NCBI RefSeq assembly: GCF_901933205.1
Contig: NC_044601.1
Location: 34,448,352-34,512,351 of the forward strand
Length of the DNA: 64,000 nt
Origin: Camarhynchus parvulus
Lineage: Eukaryota; Chordata; Aves; Passeriformes; Thraupidae
Direction: 5' to 3'
In this document: in pieces, positions 22,861 through 34,460 of the stretch
Layout of the letters: each line of letters begins with the position of its first letter
How positions within the stretch are numbered: the stretch's first letter is position 1
Made by a program: the position numbers and the translations under genes
The notes under the pieces: model-generated
Seen by the model: only the letters and a program-made list of their open reading frames with translations
The model's database searches: none
Told to the model about the DNA's origin: nothing

Positions 22861-24956
22861 AGAACAAATTCATTCAGTTCTTAAGAAGCAGGACAGATAA
22901 TGATTCTGCTGGTTGATTATGAAGAATGATTAAAGTAGAGAGTCAGTTGAACAGTGTGTTAACATTGATGCTTAAGGAATTTTGATATGGTTTTTTTTTC
23001 GTGTACTTTTTCTACATGTAATCTCATTAGCCTGGTATAAATGAATATTTCTGAGTGCTTCTTGAGGTGTACTTGCAGCTGATTTGTCCTCTCTTTGGCT
23101 TCCCTTAAAATTTTCTTAACCCCAATCCCATCTTCTTTATCTTCAAGCTACTCTTTTAATCAAGCAACCTGTGGGGGCAGAAGGCTATGGAATTTTTAAA
23201 TTATTGATATGATCTGACTAGGAACATCCTCTTTTTCTAAGCAAACAGAGCTTTTCTTATATGCTTTGAAATATTGTGTTTAATTTACACAGTAAAAGTA
23301 TGTTAATGCAAGATCCATGCTGGCACTTCTTCCAGTATGCAGTATGGGGTTTTTTTTTAATTATTATACAACATATGATGTGAAAGCAGAAGGAAGAAAT
23401 TGAAAAATGATTTGCTCATCAAAAAAGGTAATTTTTAATTATGCATGTGTAGAATTACCAGCTATGGTTTTAATTCCCTTTGTTGGTAGAATATCAGTTT
23501 AGTACAAGTAGTAAACATGAAATGGCAGCAGACACTGTTTGAAGAAAGAAGTTCTTAGCATACAAATCCATAGTGTAAAGGATACAGACATTGAGAACAG
23601 ATGGTCTGCCAACCATAGAGAACTGAAGCAAATGAAGAAAACAACATAAACCCCAAATTTTACTTTGCAGCTTCAGAGGAAAATTTAACAGTCTATTTAG
23701 AACTTAAAACAAGACTGGTCTTATAGCTCTGTCCTCATCTCTGGTGTCAAACTATCCCTTCTTTAAGATTTTTTTCTTTCAAACTCTCCAAAAATGATTT
23801 TCTGAACTTCCTTGTCTTGAGGTTAACACAAAATAAATCCTTGTATATTCTCTTTCCTTAGGGTCAGACAAGGCCCAGCTCTCTTTCCTGAAGGTTAAAG
23901 TAAAAATAATTTAAGACACAGCTGTTTCCAGGCAGTTTTCTTTCTTAAGAAACTTGTATACTTTTTCCCAGCAGAAAACTACCTTATTTCCATATTATTT
24001 CATCTTTTTGTAATCTTTCAGCCACCCAGAGATTGGTATTCTCAAGTCTTGTTTCCAAATAGTAATTCCTATTTAATAGCATATAGATGTGGCCTCTGTT
24101 TCCTACCCCAGTACTCCAACTGAGAACTCTGGCCCTGTATGAATAACAGACAGTCTAATGTGCTTTTTTTGTTTCAAAATGAGAAAATCAAGACCACATA
24201 AAAAATTACCTAATTAATAAAAAAATTCAGATTTTTTTTAAATTAAGATTTTGTATGCCGGCTGTACTGTCAAAGCTGTGGCAATGTTTTCCTATGTTTT
24301 TCAGGAAGAATGTTTTTTTGTTTCCTTTAATGCTGTAACATTCTTCAGCATAGATGATTTTTTACAGTGCAGATTTTCAGAGATAACAATTAAACAGTAT
24401 TTGAACAAATTTGATTAAGAAGCACATATGGATGGCAAGTTATGTTTACCTGTACTTGCCCAAATGAACAGTAGACAGAGATATAATTACTTGATTTTTT
24501 CCACATGCAGATGACTCATTCATTTGAGCATGCAAATGATGATTTATGCATTTATTACTAAAGAAGGCAAAACCTTAAGCTCCCCTACACTAATTTAGAT
24601 CTGACTCAAAATCCTGGATCTAGTCTCAGCAGGTGTCTGAAACTTACACACAGATTTTTGCAGCTCAACATTGGCTTCAGAAAAGCTTTTAAGCACAGAG
24701 CATGTGGAATGCTGTGATGATTGAGGATGCTGCCATCTTTCTTTGGCAGACAAATAAGAAGTGTGAGTATTCTCTGATGTTCTCCAGACAAAATAAGTCT
24801 GATTCATTTAACTGTCTGGTGACGACGGTTGAACCAAACTGAAATGACTCGATTTCATGTTAGGAGAGGGTATCTATCCTGTTTTTACCTATTGCTCTTC
24901 TTCTTTTCCCAATTCTTAGCAAATAAAATTAATGTTTAATTTGGATTAGAACATAA
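22861..24956. other. AT-rich non-coding DNA
   Basis: No gene or element recognised. Only short chance open frames occur, for example the overlapping minus-strand frames at 24595-24807. Confidence 0.65.
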
Positions 24957-24961
24957 GGCAC
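24957..24961. repeat. Target-site duplication, left copy (GGCAC)
   Basis: GGCAC directly precedes the TG start of the LTR at 24962 and recurs right after its CA end at 26216-26220. The duplication is 5 bp long. Confidence 0.9.
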
Positions 24962-26033
24962 TGTCGTGGGTTTACAGGAAGCAGGTTTTCTGGGAATGGA
25001 GTGGCCAGAGGCCAATAGGTGTTCAGATTTTAAATTGACACCAGGCTTGGCCACTGAGGGTGGATGCGCCTCTGAGAACACAGGGGTTAGAAGCAGAGCA
25101 CTCCCTTGGGCTCTCTCTTTGATTTCCGGCCAGCAAAGAGGCAAGGCCTCCCCTGCCCGGCTTCGAGCTGGGCGGGGGAAGGGAAACCTGCGGCCCGGCA
25201 TAGGTAGGCCTGACCCCTCAGGATGGAAGGGTGGTGGGGGCACCAGGAGGCGTTGGGCAGCCCCCCCCAGGAGAGACAGAGGGAGAGAGGCCCCGAGAAG
25301 ATTTGGGCAGCACCCCCAGCCAGAAGACGAGAGAGAAAGCTGGTACGGGCCTGTGGCCTTGAAGTGATATCGGCCTGTGAAGAAGGAGGGGGAAGGGGGG
25401 AGTGCAGCAGGGAAGGAGCCTGGCCGCGTGCAGGAGTTTGTTAACCCCTTTCTGGACAATGAAGACCTCACAGAGCATTTGGACCTTTCCCGGAGGGGAG
25501 ATGGAGTGGATGATAAAGAGGAAATGGGCAAGAGAATGACAGTCGGAGCGGTGAGTGAGGCTGGGAGAGTAAAGAAGAGGCCGGAAAGAGATGATGGAGT
25601 AGCTGGTTGCTGGACTCTTTTTGGTACAGCCATGGACAGAATCGTGCTTCCTCGCGACAGAGAAGCTGCTTGCAGGGGGGAGGCGATGGCTCAGAACTGA
25701 GAGGGTTCAGTTTTGGAGACCCCCCGGCCCCAGGGTAGACAAGTATGGGGGGGACAAGAGGTCCCGAGATGAGAGAAAACTGTGCTTTTTTGGAACTGGT
25801 CAAAGCACTCTTAAAAGGATAACCCTTGAAGCAGCTCTGTTCCTTGTCCAGTGGTGAGAGCGCTGGGCATGCAAGGAAGAGGTCACCATGGCCCCAAGAA
25901 GGACTCCTCTCCTCTTGATGGACTGAAATTGAGTATTTACAGGGTGATGGATGGAGACTTGAAATTTGGAAGATGTATTGGAAATGTGGTGGGGGGGAGG
26001 AGGAAATGCTTTTTTGTGGAGTTTTCATTTTCC

Positions 26034-26035
<2 letters not shown>

Positions 26036-26069
<34 letters not shown>
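26036..26069. repeat. (GT)17 microsatellite inside the LTR
   Basis: Seventeen uninterrupted GT units lie between U3 and the poly(A) signal. An uninterrupted run of this length is likely to vary in length between individuals. Confidence 0.9.
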
Positions 26070-26093
26070 TTTTTTTCCTTTTGTAGTTTAGTT

Positions 26094-26099
26094 AATAAA
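26094..26099 (+). terminator. LTR polyadenylation signal AATAAA
   Basis: Occurs in TTAATAAACTTTTTTTC, about 120 bp before the LTR end, and is followed by a T-rich stretch as expected for a functional signal. Confidence 0.65.
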
Positions 26100-26183
26100 C
26101 TTTTTTTCTAAGGTAGAGGCCTGCATTGCTTATTTCCTGGTCACATCTCACAGCAAACACCAGGGAAGTATATTTTCATGGGG

Positions 26184-26202
26184 CACTGGCATTGTGCCAG
26201 TG
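26184..26202. repeat. Hairpin near LTR 3' end
   Basis: CACTGGCA and TGCCAGTG form a perfect 8-bp stem with a 3-base loop, 13 bp from the LTR end. Confidence 0.75.
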
Positions 26203-26215
26203 TCAAACCATGACA

Positions 26216-26220
26216 GGCAC
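26216..26220. repeat. Target-site duplication, right copy (GGCAC)
   Basis: Identical to 24957-24961. It confirms the right boundary of the LTR. Confidence 0.9.
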
Positions 26221-28267
26221 AGATAATTTTTAGAACAGACATGAGCTGTTCTCTTAGGTAGCATTGATCCAGTCATATTGCTAATTTGTGCAGTATTTTT
26301 TCTGTATTATGTGAAGCAGCTGTAAATAGATGGTAATTACAAAATATATAAATGACAACACCATAAACCTTCCTTTAATACCAGGAATGTTAAATTTTTT
26401 TATTACTGTATTTTTTCTGACTCTTCTCATAGGTTAATGGGTTAAAAATGAATTAATTTTTAAAACTCTGCAGAAGTAATTAAAATTTTCTTTACCCAAC
26501 CCAATTTTTCTGACTCTTTAACTCTGTAGGTAATCCTTAGGATTGTTAACATTGTCGAGATAAAGAATTATACCCATGTGTATTTCAGCTCTTTTCAAGA
26601 AATGTGCTTCACCTTTGAGCTGCTCCAGCTTTCTTGGCCTCAATGAAAAGAGACAGCTCTGACCTCCATTTACCAGTGGATGAAGGTGTTACTGGCATTT
26701 TGCTTAGAGACAATCTACACTCTGTCACAAAAATCAAACTAAGATTTATAAGATAATGCTGAACTGACCAAAACATTGTATCTTCATTAGTGGAAAGTAA
26801 CAGAGAAACCAGTATAGCTAGTGGCATTCTCCTGAAGAAAAAGCAGCAACAAGAAAAATTGTGAAAGTGATAAAAGGGATGGATGAACAAAAGAACAAAT
26901 GAAGTGCAAACACTTTGCCTTTTTTTCTAGTATAACTGGGGTGTGGAATAAAAGCAAACTTTGTTGTTAACCTGAACTCCTGAGGGTAGATCAAAGGAAT
27001 TTCTACTACCTTGATGTAAGCTTAGAATTCCTACATTTATCCATATGCTATTTTCATGGTTCTATTTCAAATCCTTGTTGGTCAGAGGAGGAGTGAAAAA
27101 GCACAATAAAAGGATTTAAAAACTAGGTTTTAAGCAGATCACTGAATTCTCCTCTGGTGTGAATTTCTCTGCTGACAGCATTTTTATAATTTCAGATTTA
27201 CTTTAAATCCTCTTAGGATGCTAAAGTAAATAAAGAACATTAGCCAAATTTCCCACTCAAAACTATTAATAGAAATTGCACAGTTAACCAGTAGTAGTAG
27301 CTGGAGGATTGTCTTATATTGCTCGAATATTATTTAAAAATGTGCTTTATTCTCTGTGTAAAGTGTTCTCTGAAACAGATCCAGCTGTACTGTTTGTATA
27401 TTGATGAGTGCTGTCCTGCTGAAATTTACTTTTAAGCTACAGCAGCTGAAATTTACTGGACATACACAGAACTCTAGTTCTCTACCTACATAGATTCATA
27501 ATAGGATTTCAGCTTCAGATTTGTTTATCTAATCTCCATTTCTTCTCCTAGTCCCTTCAGTTAAGCAAAAACTACTGCATCCACATAAATATCTAATAGA
27601 ATTATTACAGAAGAATTTGTGGATTTTTCAATTTTAGAAGCAGAGTATAGTGAAAGAAGGCTATTTTACAAGTGTGAGTGATCATCCCAATGTAGCAGTT
27701 TACAATACCTGCAGCAGAGTGGTCAGCTTTATGGATAAAGGACACTGAAGAACAATGGGGTGTGAGTCTTATGCATAATGAATAGTACTGCAGCTTTTAT
27801 AACAAGGGACAAAGGAAAGTAGGTAACTTTTATGGACAACTTTTATGAATACTTTTGCATTTCCTTGTTTTGCAGTCAATAAAGCAAGATTTCTCCATAT
27901 CACAAATGAGAGTTTTACTCACATAGAGTTTTACACATTTCCTGTGTTTAAACACAGGATATCTTATGTCTTACCCCAGACAGGCAGACATTGCTTCTGT
28001 ATGGTGCACTTCCAAATTCTAGAGTCTCCTTTCTCCTAATCTTATTAACACTTTCAAATATGATTCGGGAGTTGGAAAGATTTGTGTTATTGCAACCTTG
28101 ATCATTAGATTTGCTCTCATCATCTCTGCTTCTGCCATATCTGCAAATCTACCTACTTACAGTGCAACCATTATAAGATATATCACCTTTTTGATTTCTG
28201 AAAGACAAAGCTTTTGCATTTATCACAATATGTAAGTGCATATGTTTACAAGAGACAATAATAAAAT
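26221..28267. other. AT-rich non-coding DNA
   Basis: No element or gene recognised. The 93-codon minus-strand frame at 26609-26890 has no domain features and no splice context that I can support. Confidence 0.62.
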
Positions 28268-29013
28268 AGTTTTTGTTGAAAGGGACCTATGGAAATCATC
28301 AGGAAATTTTCAGTCAACACTAAGTTGTGTGGGAGTGTTGATCTGCTGGAGGGTAGGAAGGCTCTGCAGATGGATCTGGACAAGCTGTATTGATGGGCTG
28401 AGACAAATTGTGTGAGGTTCAACAAGGCAAATTGCAAAGTCCTGTCCTTGGGTCACAACAGCTTCAGGCAGTTTTACTGGCTGGAGTCAGAGCGGCTGGA
28501 AAGCTGCATAGTGGAAAAGGACCTGGGGATGCTGGTTGACAGTGGCTGAACATGAGCCTGGATGCTCAGCAGGCCAAGGAAGCCAATGGCATCCTGGCCT
28601 GTATCATGAATAGTTATGTCAGAAGGACTGGGAAAGGGATTAGGACTTGACAAAGGGAGCCTTGGGGCAACCCTATCACTCTGTACAACTACCTGAAATA
28701 ATGTTATAGAAAGGTGGGGTGTGGGTTTCTTTTCACAGGAAACATGCAACAGGATGAGAAGAAATGGCCTTAAGTTATGTCAGAGAAGGCTTAAAATTGA
28801 GATTCAGAAAAGCTTCTTCACTGAAAGTATGGTTAGTTACTGCAGCAGGCTCCTGAGGGCAGTGGTAGGATCACCACTCCTGGAAGTGTTCAGAAAAAAT
28901 GTCTAAATGTGGCACTTAGGGACATGGTGTAATAGTGAACACAGCAGTTCTGGTAAGGTTTGGACTTGGTAATATCAGAGGTCTTTTCCAACCCTAGTGA
29001 TTGTATGATTCTG
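28268..29013 (+). mobile_element. CR1 LINE fragment, ORF2 C-terminus plus 3' end
   Basis: A 746-bp CR1 copy in sense orientation, the longest continuous 3' copy in the window. It starts inside the C-terminal part of ORF2: FNKANCKVLSLGHN at 28418-28459 and VEKDLGMLVD at 28511-28540 lie in one frame. The 3' untranslated region follows, with TCTGTACAACTACCTGAAAT near 28680, AATGGCCTTAAGTTATGTCA near 28763 and the end block GGTCTTTTCCAACCCTAGTG near 28980, then an ATTGTATGATTC tail. Frameshifts and stops break the reading frame. Open frames on either strand here are not genes. Confidence 0.95.
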
Positions 29014-31869
29014 GTCATAATAATTGTTCACAGGTGGGCCAAAACCCAACCTTTTGATCAGGTTGTTTAGGGTCTGTGTACACACTATTTTTTATACATA
29101 CAGTGCCTTATATCCCATAGGTTAGGTGCATTCCAAATATCCATGCAATCTATGCAACTCATCACAAGAGATCTACTGGATAGGCTTTAGAGCTTATAGA
29201 TTTTTAAACTGAATTAGAATGTAGAGATAAACAAATAAAGATTTTAAAAATGGCCAAAAAGGAGGAGTTTAAACACTTTAAAGTTTAGGGACTTCCACAT
29301 TTCATTCAAATATTAAGCAGTAGTTTTATTTTAGGAATTTATACTGGGGAGAGTCCATCTGAAACTTTTTTCTTTTCCAGGTTTTCCCAGAGGTAAACTG
29401 TTTTCCATAACTCTGTTCTAGCAGTGGGTCCCATATGACACGCACCTGTTGACTTCCTTGACCAGCTTTAGGAGATTTACCATTGCTTTTCTGAAGATCT
29501 GAAGCTTCTCTAATACCAGTTGCTGCTTTTCTGCCCTTGACTCCTTAGAGACATCTTTTTCTCATTGCAGGTCAATTTTGGTTTAAAAAGTTCAAGGTGA
29601 CACATTACTCCATTTTGTGCTCGTTGGTCAGCATGTCCTTTAGAAATTTTATTCTTGCAGTTTTCATCCCCTCTTAGCTAGGAGGAGAAAATAATCTATC
29701 ATGTTTATCCCAGAGGGCTAGAGCTCAGTGAGGGGACAGTTGTTGGAATTATAGCTGCTTCATCGCAAAACTGAATAAATTTACAAATAAAAGGAGAGCT
29801 ATGCAGTCTGAGGTACAGTAGCTGAAGAAGTATAAGAGAGGCCTGCATTGAAAATGAACTTGTTTATCTTATCATAGTATTCATTAATTCTGGAGTTAGC
29901 TATATGGGAAGGTTGGATACTGGGCAAAACACTATGGAGATAAACCTATTTCTTTCAGTTGAAGACTTATATGTATATCAGCATACTTTTGAACTCAAAA
30001 ATTTTGGTGGTTGAATAGATAATGACAAAGGAAGTGTGCAACACAACTCTAGGCTAGACAGAGAAAATGTTTGTTACCAAAACTGCTTTTAAACTCTGGT
30101 TTGTTTGGGTTGGCCTCCAGTTTTGTAGAATTATGTTTGTCAAATTGTGTCGGGGAGGGAGAGGAGTGTGAAAGAGAGCAAGTCAATGTTGAATGAACAA
30201 GGTAACAGATTTCACTCTGTCTAAATCAATGTTAGCTACTTCATCAGCATTTTTTTTCTAATCAGTAGCTACCAATTACCAAAAAGCTCAATAAGCTTTT
30301 TCAGTTTATGTAAAAGGACCATTTGTAATATGCCTCAAGTGTTTTCCTGCTTTAATAGCCTTGTGACTACACTTCTTTAGAGTAGAAGTAGTGGCTTTTA
30401 CACAATTGTCAGAGCTTGTTCAAAAATAAACTGTTTTATAGTAACTTTTCTAATTGGTTGTCAAGATTTGTTTTTCATAAGTAATCATTTCTGAAAATTA
30501 CCAGCACTCAACTGAGAAGTGTTCATTCTTCTGTTTAATCACAAACTGCCTATGTGGCACTACTAAGCCTGTGCTTCTGTAGGGATATCATGGAATTCTA
30601 GCTCCTCTGCCTCTAGACTGAGTACTTGATAAGGATTGTCACAGTTTTATTCCTTTTTGAAGAAAAAATGTACAATATAATAATAAGTATCTGATTCTGC
30701 CATTATTCTGCTACCCAAGCATGTAAAAAATTCCAAATTATTGATCAGCTAAGAAGAGCAGTAAGGTTATTTAATTCTTTCTCTTTTAAAAATTCAGGTT
30801 TAGCTGATATATATTGACTTGTCTTATTTGAGAATATTAGTATCTCTTTTCCTAGACAACATATAAGGCGCCCAAGGGTCCAGCCAGTAAAGTTCTTCTA
30901 AGCACTAAGGTATGCATGATTTGAACCTGCACAGGGGAAAACACTATTTGACATGTAAATCTTTCATAGAGAAATGGAATTATCTATAAAACATTGATAA
31001 TGCATTGATGATTATCATGTTGGAAGAACTTAGGAAGGCTAAAGGATCACCTTTTCCAAATGAGTGTGATATCTCATATCCTATTTTTTCTATTTTATTT
31101 TCAGTACTTCCATGTTTTCCTTCTGTAACACCAAACCACCTACCTCCACAGGTCAAGTATTTCTGTCAAAAAGAGTAACCAGCCTCAGCACTCTGAACTG
31201 TAGCATTTAAAAAGCATTACCAGATGGTAAAGTGAGTTTCGTCATGGATGTGGCTTTTCCTGTGTGTGCCATGATGCAGCTTTGGCAATTTTTGTTTGCA
31301 ATTGTCATAGTTACTTCTGACAAAACATGTAAACTCTGAATTGCGTAACTGCATTAAGGGAAAAAGAAAAGGCATTTCAAATGCTATTGATGTGTTATCT
31401 AAGACTATTGGCAAGTTCCAAAACTGTAACTGAATTAGTGTGAAATATTCTTAAGGCAGAATTAGAGTTGATTTATTTGCCTTGCTTATCCAAGTCTATT
31501 TCTCATAAAATGATTGGATTTCACTTCAGAATAATCTTAGTTTTGAAACCTAGTATAACCACAATACATTTCAGGATGAGTTGCTATCGTATGATGCGTT
31601 TAATATTATTAACGTGTTCTCAATCTTATATTAACTTCAAATGTATACACATGTATATATTTTTATTAGTACATATGCACACAATCGCTTATGTAAGAGA
31701 AATAATATTATTAGTCTCTGATTCACCATGTCATCTGAGCTGTTTCTTTAGTATTGAGCTTTTTTGAGGTTAAATATCCCAACACACCTTTCCAAATCAG
31801 GTCACTAATGTCAGGAATTCTCAGATTCTAGACTCACAGATAAAGTGGGCCATACTCATAGTAAGTACA

Positions 31870-31883
31870 TATATTTATATATA

Positions 31884-31927
<44 letters not shown>
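31870..31927. repeat. (AT)n/(GT)n microsatellite
   Basis: TA-rich sequence with about five GT units near 31884, then more than 15 uninterrupted AT units to 31926. Such tracts extrude easily into cruciforms and often vary in length. Confidence 0.9.
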
Positions 31928-31928
<1 letters not shown>

Positions 31929-32156
31929 TATGCAGTACTTCCTTTATTAGTTACTATTTGTAAATCAACATGAATGTTGTTTTTGAGGACCCTTATAACA
32001 AGTATAATTTCCTAAAAAACCGTGAGGCTTAATAGAAGAAAGAAGTACTAGGACTTTGTAAAGACTGTATTGTATTAAAAAAAATAAAGCTGGCTATTTC
32101 TTTCTTGTCAGATAAGGCTGGACTCCAGAAAGTAACCGAGTCTCTTGGTAAACCTG

Positions 32157-32174
32157 CTTTCTTTCTTTCTTTCT
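32157..32174. repeat. (CTTT)n microsatellite
   Basis: Four and a half CTTT units. Confidence 0.8.
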
Positions 32175-32254
32175 ATTCAACTTTTCTATGATCCTTAACT
32201 GTTTTGCCTAGGTATAAATTGTGAGTCTGTAAAGTTTGTGAATAGGATTAATTT

Positions 32255-32652
32255 ATCACAGGTCTGGTCCCAGGTCTGGAACACTTTTCCTGTGAAGACA
32301 GGTTGAGAGAGTTGGGATTGTTCAGCCTGGAGAAGAGAAGGTTCTGGGGAGACCTTACAGCACCTTCCAGTACCTAGACAGGACCTGCAAGAAGGTTGGA
32401 GAGGGACTTTTTTAAAAGGACCTGTAGTGAGAATGACCTTAAGCTGAAGGAGGCTAGATTTAGATTAGGTATTAAGAAGAAATTCTTTGCTGTAAAGGTG
32501 CTCAGGCTCTGGAACAGGTTGCCCAGAGAGGCTGTGGACTCCTTATCCCTGCAAATGTTGAAGACAAGGCTGATCTAGTGAAAGGTTTTGGAGCTAGATG
32601 ATCTTAAGGGTGTCTTCCAACACAGGTTGTTCTATGGTTCTACGATTCTTTG
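32255..32652 (+). mobile_element. CR1 LINE 3'-end fragment
   Basis: Sense-orientation CR1 3' end. Landmarks are GACAGGTTGAGAGAGTTGGG near 32298, TTCAGCCTGGAGAAGAGAAG near 32321, TCTGGAACAGGTTGCCCAGA near 32508, GAGCTAGATGATCTTAAGGG near 32591 and the CTATGGTTCTACGATTC tail ending about 32650. The TTGAGAGAGTTGGG and TTCAGCCTGGAGAAGAG blocks mark a CR1 subfamily different from the copy at 10812-11175. The 60-codon frame at 32396-32578 belongs to this fragment. Confidence 0.96.
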
Positions 32653-34440
32653 AAAAATCAACTATATACACATTACAATGGAAAGTAATACTGTGTTTAA
32701 GAAGCCTGAACAATAAACCTGTTTGTAATGCAAGGAATTTTAAGAACTAAAAAAATTACATTCCAGATCTGCAATTCCCTGCTGGAGGTGATACTAGAAG
32801 AATAAAATCTTGGTTGAATTTGTCAAAGAGGGAGGCATCTAAATATGAGTACAGGTAAAATGGTATGGGTAAAACTCAAGGGAAGTCATAAAGATGATTT
32901 GAAGGTTTCAGTGTTCAAAGTTAGATTTTGGAGGATAAAGGTCTAAACTAAATAGACCTTTTTGTTCCTTATCTGAGAACAGCAAGGGCGTTGCTTGTCA
33001 TAATTTACTTTTGTTAATTACTTAATTATCAAAACAATATTGAAGAAGTTTGTTTGGATTGTCAGAATATGTTAAAGTTTTATTAGTACCAAAATGCCAA
33101 ACATGTTTTAAACTGAAGCCAGTAAAACTTGTTAATCACATCAGCATATTATTCTGCTTTCTCAGTCTGATTGCTTTACACTTAGCTTCTAGGAGAATGT
33201 ACCTCGTATTAGGTATTTTCCTTACCTGACACTTTTACTGATAAAGATAGTTGACTTCCCTGGCAAGCTGCACAGTGATTGCAGATGTTCTCCAGGGAGC
33301 TTGTTTTTCATCCAGTATGAGATTTTGCTGCTGGTGGGTTTTACAATGTCAAAGGTGCCAAGACTTGTACACCCAGAGTTTTCTCTCAAGATTTCTTCCA
33401 ATAAATGGAGGAAGAATCTCTTCCATGATGCAATTAGAAAACTGTCTGGATAGAAAGACATTAAAGGAAGAAAATGAGGCCTGGGAATTAAAAAGTAACC
33501 AAACCACAAAAACAAGCAAATGAACAAAACCCAGACCGAACAAAAAGAAGAACGAAGTTGCTGTAACTCTTTTTATATAATAATTATCCTTTCTTTGCAT
33601 TTGGCATAACAACAGACAGTGTCCTGGGAAACAAATTGACTGCTAATTAATCAATTAAAGCTCTACTCTTCTACCAATATTCTACTACTTTGTTATTTCT
33701 TCATTACTTTCTGATACCATTCTTCAACTTCAAATATCCTGAGCTCTTACCAGTGCTTAATTTTAGGCTTGTCCTGGTTGGATAAACATAGATTTCACCT
33801 GCTCTTCTGGTTTTTGGTGCTCCATATGTTCTGTCTTTAACTTTCAGGTACCTGAGAGGTGCCTTTCAGATGTGTATTTTGTTCCTGGAATGAACACTGT
33901 TTATTCAATTGTTATTAACAGTGATGATCATCTATCAGCAAATAAAACAGCAGTGATAATCCTCAAGAGAATGCAAGTTTGTCTTTTACCCTACTGTCCT
34001 GTGCCTCTTTTTCTCTTTCAGAATGACTAGCATAAATAGAGTTGTTTTTAGACCATGGTTATATTCCATTATTGTAGCTATAAAACATCTGCTGTCTTGT
34101 GCTTCAACAATATTCATGTAAACTTGGTGCACTCAGAATAAGTCACTCAACATAAGAATACTAGTAAGTCAAAACGCAGGACATTTTCATATTTTATTTT
34201 ATTTTATTTGTAATATTGGGAGGGTAAAAATCCCCCACAATTTAAAATGAAATTTAGTCACAGGCAGGCATCTACAATTTCTACGTGCCCTGAAGATAGT
34301 ATTTGAGGTTTATAAATTATAATAAGCTATAACATCCCGAGGCTTAAACATTAGCAAGAAACAAAGGATGATACTTTTTAATAATAATATTTTTAATACT
34401 ATGTTGGATGGATTAAAGCAGCAGGCAATGAAAATGTAGT

Positions 34441-34460
34441 ATTTTAAGATATCTTAAAAT
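34441..34460. repeat. Perfect 20-bp palindrome
   Basis: ATTTTAAGATATCTTAAAAT equals its own reverse complement over all 20 bases. It is AT-rich and could form a small cruciform or bind a dimeric factor, but no function is shown. Confidence 0.9.

Larger units (their letters stand above)
24962..26215 (+). mobile_element. Solo LTR of an endogenous retrovirus, 1254 bp
   Basis: A complete LTR from TGTCGTGGGTTT to AAACCATGACA, whose ends form an inverted repeat with one or two mismatches, flanked by a perfect 5-bp duplication. U3 is long, GC-rich and purine-rich, with many CpGs. It is followed by a 34-bp GT run at 26036-26069 and an AATAAA poly(A) signal near 26094, giving a short U5 of about 115 bp. 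A perfect 8-bp stem hairpin lies at 26184-26202. The intact ends, TSD and retained CpGs suggest a younger insertion than the ERVL-like copies nearby. No viral genes remain: a solo LTR arises by recombination between the two LTRs of a provirus. The 133-, 107-, 234- and 186-codon frames within it overlap each other on both strands and reflect stop-poor GC-rich sequence. Confidence 0.92.
29014..32254. other. AT-rich non-coding DNA
   Basis: Contains an AT/GT microsatellite near 31870-31927 and a CTTT repeat at 32157-32174. No transposon or gene recognised. The 99-codon frame at 31468-31767 is AT-rich and unremarkable. Confidence 0.62.
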
